This document shows positions 8,754 to 17,773 of a stretch of 34,624 nucleotides of DNA, one piece after another (position 1 is the first letter of the stretch; every line of letters begins with the position of its first letter). The notes beneath the pieces were generated by a model. That model ran no database searches and was not told where the DNA came from. It worked only from the letters and a program-made list of their open reading frames with translations. Made by a program: the position numbers and the translations under genes. The DNA comes from Fidelibacterota bacterium UBA7300. Lineage in GTDB: Bacteria; Fidelibacterota; Marinisomatia; Marinisomatales; UBA2128. Location of the stretch: positions 20,980 through 55,603 of the forward strand of contig DKQU01000060.1 of assembly GCA_002471865.1 (NCBI GenBank). The letters run 5' to 3'.

Positions 8754-9232
8754 TCCAGACTGTCCAAAAGTTTGTCCAGAGATTCTATCGAGAGTCCTTC
8801 ATGATAATCGTTATTAATCTGAACCACCGGAGCTGTTCCGCATGCACCAAGGCACTCCACTTTAGTCAATGTAAACTTGCCATCCTCTGTTGTCTCACCG
8901 GGATTGATCTTGTACTCCCCGCAGATATGATCCACCAGCTCATCGGCTCCGTTCAAACTGCATGAGAGCGTTTGGCACACTTGCAGATTGAACTTCCCCT
9001 GTGGCTCGGTGTAGAGCATTGTGTAGAACGATACGGTATCAGCAATTTCCGCTGGAGCTGCTTCGACTAATTGAGCGATTGTTCTCATTACGGCTGATGA
9101 GATAAAACCTTCCTGACTCTGAGCCAAATGCAGCAGAGGTAAAACCGCCGACCGTTTGTCTGGATAGTGAGATATGATATTCTCCACCATCTCCGGCTTG
9201 TCAAATTCAAATTTGGGGTCATTATTAGTCAA
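8750..9232 (-). CDS. nuoE: NADH-quinone oxidoreductase subunit E (cluster 2)
   Basis: Thioredoxin-fold [2Fe-2S] subunit (24 kDa type) of the NADH module. Cluster N1a ligands are Cys86 and Cys91 (VCQTLSC) and Cys127 and Cys131 (ECLGAC). The chosen start is TTG at 9232-9230, overlapping the nuoD stop as TTGA. A GGAGAG ribosome-binding site at 9246-9241 lies 8 nt upstream, and the next in-frame Met is residue 15. The resulting 160 residues are normal for the family. Confidence 0.95.
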   Translation of the reverse strand: MTNNDPKFEFDKPEMVENIISHYPDKRSAVLPLLHLAQSQEGFISSAVMRTIAQLVEAAPAEIADTVSFYTMLYTEPQGKFNLQVCQTLSCSLNGADELVDHICGEYKINPGETTEDGKFTLTKVECLGACGTAPVVQINNDYHEGLSIESLDKLLDSLE

Positions 9233-10434
9233 CGGTCGAGCTCTCCAGCAATTACGTTCAGGCTGCCCAAAATAGCCACGGCATCAGAAATCATTCCGCC
9301 GACCATGATCTTCGAAAAAATAGAATAGTTGATGAGTGATGGCGGACGAGTCCGAACGCGATACGGAGTTCGTGAGCCATCACTAACGATGTAGTAACCC
9401 AATTCGCCATTAGGGGATTCAGTAGCTACGTACGACTCTCCCTTAGGCGGTATCATCCCGCGGTTAGGCATAATTTGCTCAAAGTGATGAATCAAACCTT
9501 CAATGGAGTTGTATACATCTTCTTTCGGCGGAAGTACGAATTTAGAATCTGAATCAATGTTCACCTCACCGCCGGGCATTTTATCCAGTACTTGCCGACA
9601 AATTTTTGCACTCTGGCGAATCTCCTCCATTCGGACTAGATAACGGTCGAATACATCACCATTCACGCCAATCACCACATCAAAGTTGAACTCATCGTAG
9701 TCGGAGTACGGTTCCTTAATTCGCAGATCCCAGTCAACTCCCGTAGCCCGTGCCGCCGGGCCGGTGATGCCGTAAGAATTGGCATTTTCCTTACTGATTA
9801 CACCTACACCTTTCGTTCGCTTTTGCCAGATGCGGTTTCGATTTAGGAGTGTCTCGATTTCATCAGCTACTTTACCGACCTCATCCAGCACTTTCGCTAC
9901 GCCAGTTTCGAAACCTTCAGGAATGTCCCTCATGAGTCCACCTATACGAGTGTAGCTGGTAGTAAGACGAGTGCCGGTGGCTGCTTCAAATAGGTCGTAG
10001 ATGTTCTCTCGAAGACGAAATCCGTAGAGGAAAACCGTGAAGGCACCAATGTCCACAGCCAGCATTCCGATACTCAACAAATGATCAGCAATACGGCTCA
10101 GTTCGCACATCAAAATACGGATGTATCTAGCACGCTTAGGTACATCGATGTTCATCAATTTTTCGGCAGACAAAGCGTAGGCCACATTGTTGCAGAGCGG
10201 CGAGAGATAGTTCATCCTGTCCGTAATTGTCACATATTGATTGAAGTCTAGATGCTCACCCAATTTCTCGAAACCAGAATGAAGAAAACCTATTTCTGGT
10301 GTAGCCTTTATAACGGTCTCGCCATCCAGTTCCATTATTACGCGTAAAGTTCCATGTGTGGCCGGATGGGAAGGTCCAAAATTGAGAACCATTTTCTCAG
10401 TCTCCAGCGACTTAGCAGTTACTTGAGGATTCAT
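9229..10434 (-). CDS. nuoD: NADH-quinone oxidoreductase subunit D (cluster 2)
   Basis: Peripheral-arm 49-kDa subunit, homologous to [NiFe]-hydrogenase large subunits, forming the quinone-binding pocket with NuoB. The quinone-site histidine lies in LNFGPSHPATHGTLR and the tyrosine in TDRMNYL, both as in working enzymes. The C-terminus ends in the standard LGSLNVIAGELDR. It has 401 residues and is not fused to NuoC. It starts with ATG overlapping the nuoC stop by 4 nt (ATGA). Confidence 0.97.
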   Translation of the reverse strand: MNPQVTAKSLETEKMVLNFGPSHPATHGTLRVIMELDGETVIKATPEIGFLHSGFEKLGEHLDFNQYVTITDRMNYLSPLCNNVAYALSAEKLMNIDVPKRARYIRILMCELSRIADHLLSIGMLAVDIGAFTVFLYGFRLRENIYDLFEAATGTRLTTSYTRIGGLMRDIPEGFETGVAKVLDEVGKVADEIETLLNRNRIWQKRTKGVGVISKENANSYGITGPAARATGVDWDLRIKEPYSDYDEFNFDVVIGVNGDVFDRYLVRMEEIRQSAKICRQVLDKMPGGEVNIDSDSKFVLPPKEDVYNSIEGLIHHFEQIMPNRGMIPPKGESYVATESPNGELGYYIVSDGSRTPYRVRTRPPSLINYSIFSKIMVGGMISDAVAILGSLNVIAGELDR

Positions 10435-10940
10435 AACCTCTTGCCTCTTGTCATCCTCTCCACAACTGGAAAATCTTTACGCTGTTCCCGTCCCTGTCTT
10501 GGAAAATCCTTTCGCAGTGGGTGACCTTCGAACTCATCCGGATTCATTATGCGGATCAGGTTTGGATGACCTTCAAATTCGATACCGTAAAGATCATACA
10601 CTTCCCTTTCCTGCCAGTTGGCACTCTTCCACAACGACTCCACTGACGGTAGGGAAGGTTTCTCTTCGGGAACGTACGCCTTTACCACAATCCGTTCCAC
10701 ATTTTCGTGCGACAGCAAGTGATAGACAACGGCAAACCTATCATATCCGCCTAAAGTGAGATTGTCAACTGCCGTCAAATCTACCAGAAAGTTGAACCCG
10801 TCTGACTTGAGGAAGGATAAAATCTCCAATATGACGAGACCTTTCACGTTGATTGAAACTTCACCGTTATACTCGGAAACATCCAGAATGGACTCCTGAA
10901 ATTTTTCCTGCAAACGTGTTGTGAGATCAGAGATAGCCAC
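10431..10940 (-). CDS. nuoC: NADH-quinone oxidoreductase subunit C (cluster 2)
   Basis: Peripheral-arm 30-kDa subunit, without cofactors, that packs against NuoD. The family signature is visible as NWQEREVYDLYGIEFEGHPN and the following HPLRKDFP. The 169-residue frame starts with GTG at 10940-10938, 4 nt after the nuoB stop, with a GGAAG sequence upstream. The ATG at 10944 is in another frame. It remains separate from nuoD, unlike the fused NuoCD of enterobacteria. Confidence 0.95.
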   Translation of the reverse strand: MAISDLTTRLQEKFQESILDVSEYNGEVSINVKGLVILEILSFLKSDGFNFLVDLTAVDNLTLGGYDRFAVVYHLLSHENVERIVVKAYVPEEKPSLPSVESLWKSANWQEREVYDLYGIEFEGHPNLIRIMNPDEFEGHPLRKDFPRQGREQRKDFPVVERMTRGKRL

Positions 10941-10944
10941 TCAT

Positions 10945-11433
10945 CTACTTCCGTTTGGAGTAATCAGAAAATGTCTCTTTTTCTATCAGCTTTTGTATTT
11001 TCATAAGACCATCAAGTAACCCTTCCGGTCGTGGAGGACATCCAGGTACATAGACATCTACAGGTATAAATTGGTCAATACCTTGAATTACGCTATAAGT
11101 ATCGAAAACGCCGCCACTTGAGGCGCAGGCACCCATGGAGATGACCCATTTAGGCTCCGGCATTTGTTCGTAGATGCGTTGCAAAACCGGCATCATTTTG
11201 ATAGTAATCCGTCCGGCAACAACAAGAAGATCTGACTGCCTGGGTGAAAAACGAATTGCTTCTGCTCCGAAACGGGCAATGTCGGATCGAGACGCCAGCG
11301 CAGCCATCAATTCGATCCCACAACAGGCAGTTCCGAACGGCATGGGCCAGAGAGAGTTTTTGCGTCCCCAGTTAACTGCGGCTTCAACAGTAGTCGTAAG
11401 AACATTAGACTTTGTATCGTGAATTAATCCCAA
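10945..11433 (-). CDS. nuoB: NADH-quinone oxidoreductase subunit B (cluster 2), only NuoB in the window
   Basis: Peripheral-arm subunit that binds cluster N2, the last iron-sulfur centre before quinone. All four ligands are present: adjacent Cys37-Cys38 (TACCGIE), Cys103 (GACASSGG) and Cys132 (VPGCPPRPEG). The 162-residue protein begins at a TTG (11433-11431) inside the end of nuoA, supported by an AAGGAG ribosome-binding site 7 nt upstream. No second copy occurs in the upstream nuo set, so this may have to serve both complexes. Confidence 0.97.
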   Translation of the reverse strand: MGLIHDTKSNVLTTTVEAAVNWGRKNSLWPMPFGTACCGIELMAALASRSDIARFGAEAIRFSPRQSDLLVVAGRITIKMMPVLQRIYEQMPEPKWVISMGACASSGGVFDTYSVIQGIDQFIPVDVYVPGCPPRPEGLLDGLMKIQKLIEKETFSDYSKRK

Positions 11434-11792
11434 TCTAAAGCTCCTTTCTTCCAGACAAACACAAGTCCGAAGAGAAGAATTAACATGAAGACCAGCATTT
11501 CAATGAAAATAAAAGATCCCGATTGCACAAAATCTTTAAAAATAACTGCCCACGGGAAAAGAAAAACAATCTCAATATCAAAGATGACAAATAAAAGAGC
11601 AATGAGGAAATATTTTATGGAGAGTCTGACATGGGCAGGTGCGATAGGATCTACACCTGATTCATAAGGTGAAAGTTTAATGGCTGACTTTACTTTAGGT
11701 CCGAGCAGATGTGATAGTGTCAGCAGTAAAAAAGCAAAGCCTGCTGCTAGCATGAAAACCAACAGTAGCGGAGTATAATTTTCCAGCATCAT
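11424..11792 (-). CDS. nuoA: NADH-quinone oxidoreductase subunit A (cluster 2)
   Basis: Three-helix membrane subunit (ND3 homologue), 122 residues, the standard length, ending WKKGALDWD. The first loop reads SPYESGVDP, with Ser where the paralog at 21132-21578 has Cys (YECGEDAEG). The conserved acidic helix FVIFDIEIVFLFPWA is intact. It is the first gene of the complete set and lies 82 nt downstream of nuoN of the other set. The start is one of two successive ATG codons behind an AGGGA sequence, so the exact first residue is uncertain. Confidence 0.95.
   Translation of the reverse strand: MMLENYTPLLLVFMLAAGFAFLLLTLSHLLGPKVKSAIKLSPYESGVDPIAPAHVRLSIKYFLIALLFVIFDIEIVFLFPWAVIFKDFVQSGSFIFIEMLVFMLILLFGLVFVWKKGALDWD
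11434..11446 (-). promoter_or_regulatory. Ribosome-binding site deciding the TTG start of nuoB
   Basis: The minus strand reads AAGGAG at 11446-11441, with 7 nt to the TTG at 11433-11431. It lies inside the end of nuoA. No ATG in the nuoB frame lies upstream of the conserved N-terminus, so the TTG is the supported start. Confidence 0.7.
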
Positions 11793-11816
11793 CTTCCCTG
11801 TTTAACGTATTAATAA

Positions 11817-11844
11817 CAGACGGAAAACCGCAATTAGCGGTCTG
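11817..11844 (-). terminator. Weak hairpin between the two nuo sets, possible attenuating terminator
   Basis: In the 82-nt gap between nuoN and the next nuoA, the minus strand can fold a 5-bp stem ACCGC/GCGGT around a TAATT loop, with the 3' arm running into a short T stretch. Flanking CAGAC and GTCTG can pair as an alternative outer stem. The stem is short and the T-run only about four long. It could lower, rather than abolish, read-through into the complete complex I set. Confidence 0.3.
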
Positions 11845-11874
11845 ATTCTCTCGTCGGTACAGGCGAATTTACAC

Positions 11875-13353
11875 TTAAGGCAGGAAGAAGACCAAGGAAT
11901 TGCGAATCCAATCCGCAATGGGAGTCCAATAAACTCCAAATATAATAGTTGGAACTGCAAGAACAGCCAACAGAATAGACTGAAATTTTGAAGGCATATA
12001 GAGCTCATCTTCGCGCTCACCCTGCAGATACATCATTTTAACAATGCGCATGTAATAGTAAAGGGCAATGACGCTGTTTAACGCGCCAACGATTGCCAGC
12101 CAATACATTTTGGCATCTATCACCGCAGAGAAAAGATAAAACTTACCTATGAAGCCAGCTGTAGGTGGCAAACCAGTAAGTGAAAAAAGGAATATGGCCA
12201 TGATAACACCGAGATAAGGAGACTTGAAACCTATGCCTCCATATTCCTCTATCTCTTCAGTGCCAAATTTATTTTTAATAGTGATCACCACAAAAAATGC
12301 TCCCAACTGCATAAAGAGATAAACTACCACGTAAAACATCACAGCGTAAATGCCGCTTTGCGAAAGGACAGGAATACCCATTAGAATATATCCTGCATGT
12401 GCAATGCTGGAATAAGCCAACAGCCGCTTCACATTGGACTGCTGAATAGCAAGAACGTTGCCTAATGTCATTGTAATTGCAGCTAAAGCAGCCATCACTT
12501 CCTGCCATGGAAGTCCTTCCAGAGATTGCCAGACAGAAGCTGTTAAAGCATCAGTCCCAGTGAACAAAGTATTGAATACACGAATGAGCAGCGCAAATCC
12601 CGCCGCTTTCGGTCCTACGGAAAGGAAAGCAGTTATGGGCGTTGGAGCCCCTTCGTACACATCAGGTGTCCAAAAATGGAATGGAACTGCTGAAATTTTG
12701 TAACCGAAACCGGCCATTATCATGATAGTAGCCACCGTTAGAGTGAGCGTTCCTCCATCTAGAGCGGCTAAACTCTCTCTAATCTCAAAAAGTTTGGTGG
12801 TACCGGTAAGACCGAATAGAAGAGAAAATCCGTATAGCATAATACCGGATGAAAAGGCTCCGTAGATAACATACTTAAGGGATGCTTCTGTAGAACGAAC
12901 TTGAGTTTTCAAGTAACCTGCCAAAATGAAAGAGACAATACTGACTACTTCAATAGAAAGGTATATCATGATCAGATCAACACTTGACGCCATGAGGAAC
13001 ATCCCCAATGTTATGGCGGCGATAAGCAGATAATACTCACCTGTCCTCACGGTTTTCAACTCATCAGTCCTCAGCGACATGAGGATTACAATAGTAGTTG
13101 TAAGAAGAAAAATATACTTGAACATCCGCGCAAAGGGATCTGCTACAATGGTCCCCATGAATAAAGTAATCGATTCACTTGCCGGGGTTAGATAAAGAGC
13201 CAATGCTGCAACTACAAGACCACCAATTATCCAATGTCCAACTCGGAAAGAGTGCTTACGGTCATAGAATAGATCAGCGAATATTCCCAACAGCATACTC
13301 CCAACAAGAATGAGCTCGGGAATGAACATTTTTATACTTTGAATATTATCCAT
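11875..13353 (-). CDS. nuoN: NADH-quinone oxidoreductase subunit N (cluster 1)
   Basis: Antiporter-like membrane subunit (ND2 homologue) of complex I, 492 residues and about 14 membrane segments. Signatures are MIYLSIEVVSIVSFILAGY with the membrane Glu, KISAVPFHFWTPDVYEGAPT, and the LAYSSIAHAGYILMG helix. It starts 9 nt after the nuoM stop. It is the last gene of the nuoB-less set, and its N-terminus (MDNIQSIKMFIPEL) is a plain membrane start without a signal peptide. Confidence 0.96.
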   Translation of the reverse strand: MDNIQSIKMFIPELILVGSMLLGIFADLFYDRKHSFRVGHWIIGGLVVAALALYLTPASESITLFMGTIVADPFARMFKYIFLLTTTIVILMSLRTDELKTVRTGEYYLLIAAITLGMFLMASSVDLIMIYLSIEVVSIVSFILAGYLKTQVRSTEASLKYVIYGAFSSGIMLYGFSLLFGLTGTTKLFEIRESLAALDGGTLTLTVATIMIMAGFGYKISAVPFHFWTPDVYEGAPTPITAFLSVGPKAAGFALLIRVFNTLFTGTDALTASVWQSLEGLPWQEVMAALAAITMTLGNVLAIQQSNVKRLLAYSSIAHAGYILMGIPVLSQSGIYAVMFYVVVYLFMQLGAFFVVITIKNKFGTEEIEEYGGIGFKSPYLGVIMAIFLFSLTGLPPTAGFIGKFYLFSAVIDAKMYWLAIVGALNSVIALYYYMRIVKMMYLQGEREDELYMPSKFQSILLAVLAVPTIIFGVYWTPIADWIRNSLVFFLP

Positions 13354-13362
13354 TTTCTCTTA

Positions 13363-14910
13363 TCAAAATGCCGCCAAGAGTGAACTCTGTTGAATAATTT
13401 GAATCAAATGTCCCATAGTCACTTTCATGACATCAAGGACAGGCGCAGGATAGATTCCCAATAAAATCACCAACACAGCTAAAGGAATCAGTGTGAACAA
13501 CTCCCGCTTATTGATTTCAGGAAGATCGACATATTTCTCGTTCAACTTTCCGAGGAACATCCGCTGGAAAGCCCAAAGGAAATAGGCTGCGTTCAGGAGA
13601 ATACCTAAAGTCGAAATGATAACGATTGTTTTAAACACAGGAAATGCTCCGATGAAACACATGGCTTCGCTGATAAATCCGGAAAGCCCCGGGAGACCTA
13701 AACCCGCAAAAAATGCCAACGCCACAACACCTGTATAAATGGGCATCCGAGCACCAAGACCTCCGAATCCGTCGATATTTCTATGGTGAGCTCTATCATA
13801 TATAACACCCACCAAGATAAACAGCATGGCTGTAATCGTACCGTGATTGAACATCTGAAGGACTGCGCCATTCATTCCCGCTTCCGCAGCCAATACATTA
13901 CCGCCGTTCTTTGCTCCCGCAGCAACAACTGCTGCCATTCCAAGCAATACATAACCCATGTGACTCACACTGGAGTATGCCACCATCTTCTTCAGGTCAG
14001 TTTGAGCCAGAGCACACAGTGCACCCCAAATGATGTTGATGAGGGCCAACAATGCCAACGCACCGGCGAACCAGATGGCACCATCAGGCAACATGGGATA
14101 ACTGATTCGAAGCATTCCGTAGGTACCCATTTTTAGTAAAACGCCCGCTAGTATTACGGATACAGCTGTCGGAGCTTCCACGTGAGCCAACGGAAGCCAT
14201 GTATGGAACGGAAAGACAGGGACCTTTATGGCAAAAGCGATGAAGAGCATTATCCAGACTACTTTAAGCGCATTAAATCCCCACCAAGTCATGGAGCCTA
14301 AACCGTCATTGGCTTGAGCCATCAAGACGGTCATGTCAAATGTATGTCCACAAGTGAAGTAGAGAGCAAGAATTGCTACCAGCATCAGGACTGACCCTGC
14401 CAGAGTGTAAAGGAAAAACTTGATTGCCGCGTATTCCCGTTGAGGTCCGCCCCACATTCCGATAAGGAAATACATAGGGAGCAGCATCACTTCCCAAAAT
14501 ACATAGAACAGGAAGAAATCGAGAGAAAGAAACACACCCATCATTCCTGCATCCAACAAAAGGAAAAGAGCAAAATACCCTTTAGGAGCTTTGTCAATTT
14601 TCCAGCTTACGAATACACAAAGAAATGATAACAGAGCTGTAAGCAATACCATTGGAAGACTTAAACCATCTACTCCCAGGTAGTACTGAATGTTAAACGA
14701 AGCAATCCAGCTCATTTTTTCCTGAAACTGAAATCCCACATGAGAGCTGTCAAACTGTGACCACAAAAGAACAGCGAAGATAAGCTGAAAAGCTGTTGCT
14801 GCGGCAGCTATCCATTTCATGGTATCACCTTTATCTCTCGGGACAAGAACGATTAGACCTGCACCGATCACAGGCAGCCAAACCAACCAACTAAGAATAT
14901 TCCAATCCAT
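13363..14910 (-). CDS. nuoM: NADH-quinone oxidoreductase subunit M (cluster 1)
   Basis: Second copy of the antiporter-like NuoM, 515 residues. The essential Glu140 lies in VFWEVMLLPMYFLIGMWGG, and the lysine-bearing AIKVPVFPFHTWLPLAHVEA segment follows. A small Ala/Gly-rich insertion near GAKNGGNVLAAEAG is absent from the other copy. It starts at ATG 21 nt after the nuoL stop, with an AGAGGAA purine run upstream. The catalytic charges are intact, so this copy should pump protons if the complex assembles. Confidence 0.96.
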   Translation of the reverse strand: MDWNILSWLVWLPVIGAGLIVLVPRDKGDTMKWIAAAATAFQLIFAVLLWSQFDSSHVGFQFQEKMSWIASFNIQYYLGVDGLSLPMVLLTALLSFLCVFVSWKIDKAPKGYFALFLLLDAGMMGVFLSLDFFLFYVFWEVMLLPMYFLIGMWGGPQREYAAIKFFLYTLAGSVLMLVAILALYFTCGHTFDMTVLMAQANDGLGSMTWWGFNALKVVWIMLFIAFAIKVPVFPFHTWLPLAHVEAPTAVSVILAGVLLKMGTYGMLRISYPMLPDGAIWFAGALALLALINIIWGALCALAQTDLKKMVAYSSVSHMGYVLLGMAAVVAAGAKNGGNVLAAEAGMNGAVLQMFNHGTITAMLFILVGVIYDRAHHRNIDGFGGLGARMPIYTGVVALAFFAGLGLPGLSGFISEAMCFIGAFPVFKTIVIISTLGILLNAAYFLWAFQRMFLGKLNEKYVDLPEINKRELFTLIPLAVLVILLGIYPAPVLDVMKVTMGHLIQIIQQSSLLAAF

Positions 14911-14931
14911 ATTAAGCAGTTCCTCTCTTCC

Positions 14932-16977
14932 CTACATAGCTTGAATGATGAAAATGATAATAATTCCGCCTAGCACCCAGACTAGATAATTCTGGATCTT
15001 TCCAGTTTGAATAAATTTAAGAGCACCCCCAAAGAACCGGGTGGACTTCCCTACACCGTCTACGATCTGCTGATCTAATACATCGTAGTCCATGGTAATT
15101 CCGATGAATCGGGAGAGACGTTCAGTTATACGACCAAAGCCGTTGATGAAATATTTATCATAGATTTCCCAGTCGAAGAAACCTACAGCCTTTGCCAGCT
15201 TGATAGTCGGATTAATTAAAAATCGGTCATAAATCTCATCCACAAAGAATTTATTGAAGGAAAGCTTGTATGGAAGCGCCAGATTCTTTGCCAACTTCTC
15301 TGCAGAGAACTTCTTTTTCAGGTAGATAACCACTGCCAACGCGATACCTGTAAAGGCTACGATGAGTGAAATAATCATGGCAGGCAGATGAGCGTGGTGT
15401 ATCCCCTCAGCAATTTCATGTGCAGAAGGATTCACATGCTGAGGCACAACAGAATTTGTCGCCACTATCAAATCCGTGAACCAGCCGTGGTCAGAAAATG
15501 GATTTATATAAGGAAGCGTATAAACAATGAAGATCGAAAGAGTTGCTAATACTATCAACGGCGTAGTCATGGTTGCCGGCGATTCATGAATGTTGTCAAG
15601 TACTTCCTGTTTCGCAGGTTTACCATAGAACGTCATAAAGATCAATCTGAACATGTAGAATGCGGTCAGTAGTGCCGCTCCGAATCCAAACAGTGGTAGT
15701 AAGAAGTGCTCAGGATGGTGGGTAGCGAATGATAGTGTCCCAGCTAAAATGGCGTCTTTGGATAGGAATCCGGACATAAACGGAACTCCTGAAAGAGCCA
15801 AGGTAGCCATAAACATAGTGAGAAATGTAATCTTCATCTTACTTTTCATCCCGCCCATGTTTCGCATGTCCTGCGGATCTGAATCGTGATCTCCCAGCTT
15901 ATGGTAAGCGTGATGCATTGCATGGATCACACTTCCGCTACAGAGAAATAGGGCAGCTTTGAAGGCGGCGTGAGTCGTCAGATGGAAGAAACCTGCAACA
16001 TAAGCACCGGTTCCGATGGCCATCACCATGTATCCGAGCTGGCTCACTGTGGAATACGCCAGCACCCGCTTAATGTCGTTCTGAGTAACAGCGATAATAG
16101 CGGCGAAGATTGCCGTAACACCGCCAACATAAGCGATTACAGTCAGCGCTTCGGGTGTAAAGAGCGGGAACATCCTGAAGGTGAGATAGACTCCGGCAGC
16201 CACCATAGTTGCCGCGTGGATGAGTGCGCTCACCGGCGTGGGACCTTCCATGGCGTCCGGTAACCAAACATGTAGTGGTACTTGTGCCGATTTACCGATT
16301 GCACCTGCAAAAAGACAAAGTCCAGCAACTGTCAACAGTGGGAGAGGTAAAGCTCCAGCGGCGACACCAGCGAAAATATCGGAGAATAGGAACGATCCCG
16401 TTGCAGTAAAAAAGAGCATGATTCCGATGAACATCCCAATATCACCTACTCTGTTCACTAGAAAAGCTTTCTTGCTGGCGTTAGCGGCGGAATCCTTCTC
16501 GAACCAAAATCCTATTAATAAGTAAGAACTGAGCCCCACAAGTTCCCAAAACATGTAAATAGAAAGCAGATTGTTGGAGAGGATAATCCCATTCATGGAA
16601 AAGGTAAAAAGTGAAAGGTATCCAAAATACCGGGAATAGCGAGGGTCATCTTTCATATAGCCAACGGAATAGAGATGCACAAGCCCAGAGACGAGTGCTA
16701 CCACCAAGAGCATGATGACGGTTACATTATCAATGAGAACACCTATCTTTACACTCAGTTCACCCAAGTTAAACCACTCAAATGATTGTTCAGCTTTAGC
16801 ACCCGGCTCGTAGAGGAAAAGCATCATCACAAACATTGCAATGGCAAGACAGAGCGTGGTTCCAACTGCAGTAATGGAGACCCAATCCCCTTTCCGGGGG
16901 AGCCGCTTGCCAAAGAAAATTTGAATGGCAAACGCTGCCAGCGGCAGAATTAGGAAATAAGGTGCGAAAGTCATCAT
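14932..16977 (-). CDS. nuoL: NADH-quinone oxidoreductase subunit L (cluster 1), long form
   Basis: Second NuoL copy, 681 residues, longer than the 627-residue paralog. It keeps Glu145 (YMFWELVGLSSYLLIGFW) and the KSAQVPLHVWLPDAMEGPT segment. The extra length includes a His-rich loop (HAMHHAYHKLGDHDSD) between membrane helices and a longer C-terminal region. It begins with two ATG codons, the first overlapping the nuoK stop by 4 nt. Confidence 0.96.
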   Translation of the reverse strand: MMTFAPYFLILPLAAFAIQIFFGKRLPRKGDWVSITAVGTTLCLAIAMFVMMLFLYEPGAKAEQSFEWFNLGELSVKIGVLIDNVTVIMLLVVALVSGLVHLYSVGYMKDDPRYSRYFGYLSLFTFSMNGIILSNNLLSIYMFWELVGLSSYLLIGFWFEKDSAANASKKAFLVNRVGDIGMFIGIMLFFTATGSFLFSDIFAGVAAGALPLPLLTVAGLCLFAGAIGKSAQVPLHVWLPDAMEGPTPVSALIHAATMVAAGVYLTFRMFPLFTPEALTVIAYVGGVTAIFAAIIAVTQNDIKRVLAYSTVSQLGYMVMAIGTGAYVAGFFHLTTHAAFKAALFLCSGSVIHAMHHAYHKLGDHDSDPQDMRNMGGMKSKMKITFLTMFMATLALSGVPFMSGFLSKDAILAGTLSFATHHPEHFLLPLFGFGAALLTAFYMFRLIFMTFYGKPAKQEVLDNIHESPATMTTPLIVLATLSIFIVYTLPYINPFSDHGWFTDLIVATNSVVPQHVNPSAHEIAEGIHHAHLPAMIISLIVAFTGIALAVVIYLKKKFSAEKLAKNLALPYKLSFNKFFVDEIYDRFLINPTIKLAKAVGFFDWEIYDKYFINGFGRITERLSRFIGITMDYDVLDQQIVDGVGKSTRFFGGALKFIQTGKIQNYLVWVLGGIIIIFIIQAM

Positions 16978-17279
16978 TGCTTCAAACTCCTGGCATCGTC
17001 CACGTTAACTGTGCCAAACTTATTATAAAGGTTGATGATAATTGCCAGAGCCACAGCCGCTTCAGCCGCAGCAAGAATGATAACAAACATGGCAAAAATG
17101 TGCCCGGAGAGATTCATCCCTCCAAAGCGGGCAAAAGCGACAAAGTTGACATTGGCTGAGTTAAGTATCAGCTCAACGCCCATAAGAACTGCCACACCAT
17201 TCCGTCGAGTAATCACACCGTAAAGCCCAAGACTAAAGAGGATGGCACCGACAGTTAAATATATATTCAGATCATTCAT
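16974..17279 (-). CDS. nuoK: NADH-quinone oxidoreductase subunit K (cluster 1)
   Basis: Second NuoK copy, 101 residues with three membrane helices. The proton-relay glutamates are Glu36 (MGVELILNSANV) and Glu73 (LAAAEAAVALAI). The middle region VAFARFGGMNLSGHIFAMF differs strongly from the other NuoK. It overlaps nuoJ and nuoL by 4 nt each, so the chain of coupled starts continues. Confidence 0.96.
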   Translation of the reverse strand: MNDLNIYLTVGAILFSLGLYGVITRRNGVAVLMGVELILNSANVNFVAFARFGGMNLSGHIFAMFVIILAAAEAAVALAIIINLYNKFGTVNVDDARSLKQ

Positions 17280-17773
17280 GATTTGCTCTTGCGGGACAAC
17301 ATAGCAGCTCCCACCAACGCCGCCAATAGAAGTACTGAAGCCACTTCAAACGGAAGGAGATATTCGATCATAAGTAATTTGCCGATTCCTTTCACGCTGC
17401 TCTCCGGGGCGGAAGCAGATTCTAAATACCAAGGAGCAGAAGAAATCATTTTGTAAAGACCGGCGAAAATCAACAGCACTACAACTCCTCCCACACCTCG
17501 TTGCATACTGGTATGGGATAAACGAACATCCGAAATTCTGTTTGTCAACATGATGCCAAAAACAATCAACACTAAAATCCCACCAACATAAATAACAATC
17601 TGAGTACCAGCAATGAAGTCAGCCATTAAGAAGACAAACAGTCCCGCAATGCCAAGAAGTGTGAAAAAGAGTGCCATGGCTGAATAGACCAATTTCTGAG
17701 AAGTGACAACATAAAGCGCAGAACCGATTGTCAATGCTACTACAAAAAAGAACGTTAAATCCGAGAGGCTCAC
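17276..17773 (-). CDS. nuoJ: NADH-quinone oxidoreductase subunit J (cluster 1)
   Basis: Second NuoJ copy, 165 residues with five membrane helices. The family helix is present as QIVIYVGGILVLIVFGIMLT. The start is GTG at 17773-17771, overlapping the nuoI stop as GTGA, with an AAGGAG ribosome-binding site 7 nt upstream (17786-17781). The paralog has YAGAIMVLFLFVIMLL in the same helix, another sign of long divergence. Confidence 0.95.
   Translation of the reverse strand: MSLSDLTFFFVVALTIGSALYVVTSQKLVYSAMALFFTLLGIAGLFVFLMADFIAGTQIVIYVGGILVLIVFGIMLTNRISDVRLSHTSMQRGVGGVVVLLIFAGLYKMISSAPWYLESASAPESSVKGIGKLLMIEYLLPFEVASVLLLAALVGAAMLSRKSKS

Noticed and set aside
11802..12020. A 72-codon minus-strand frame across the nuoN end and the gap
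   Set aside because: It lies mostly antisense-free but out of frame within nuoN, with no family resemblance; it is a frame shadow.
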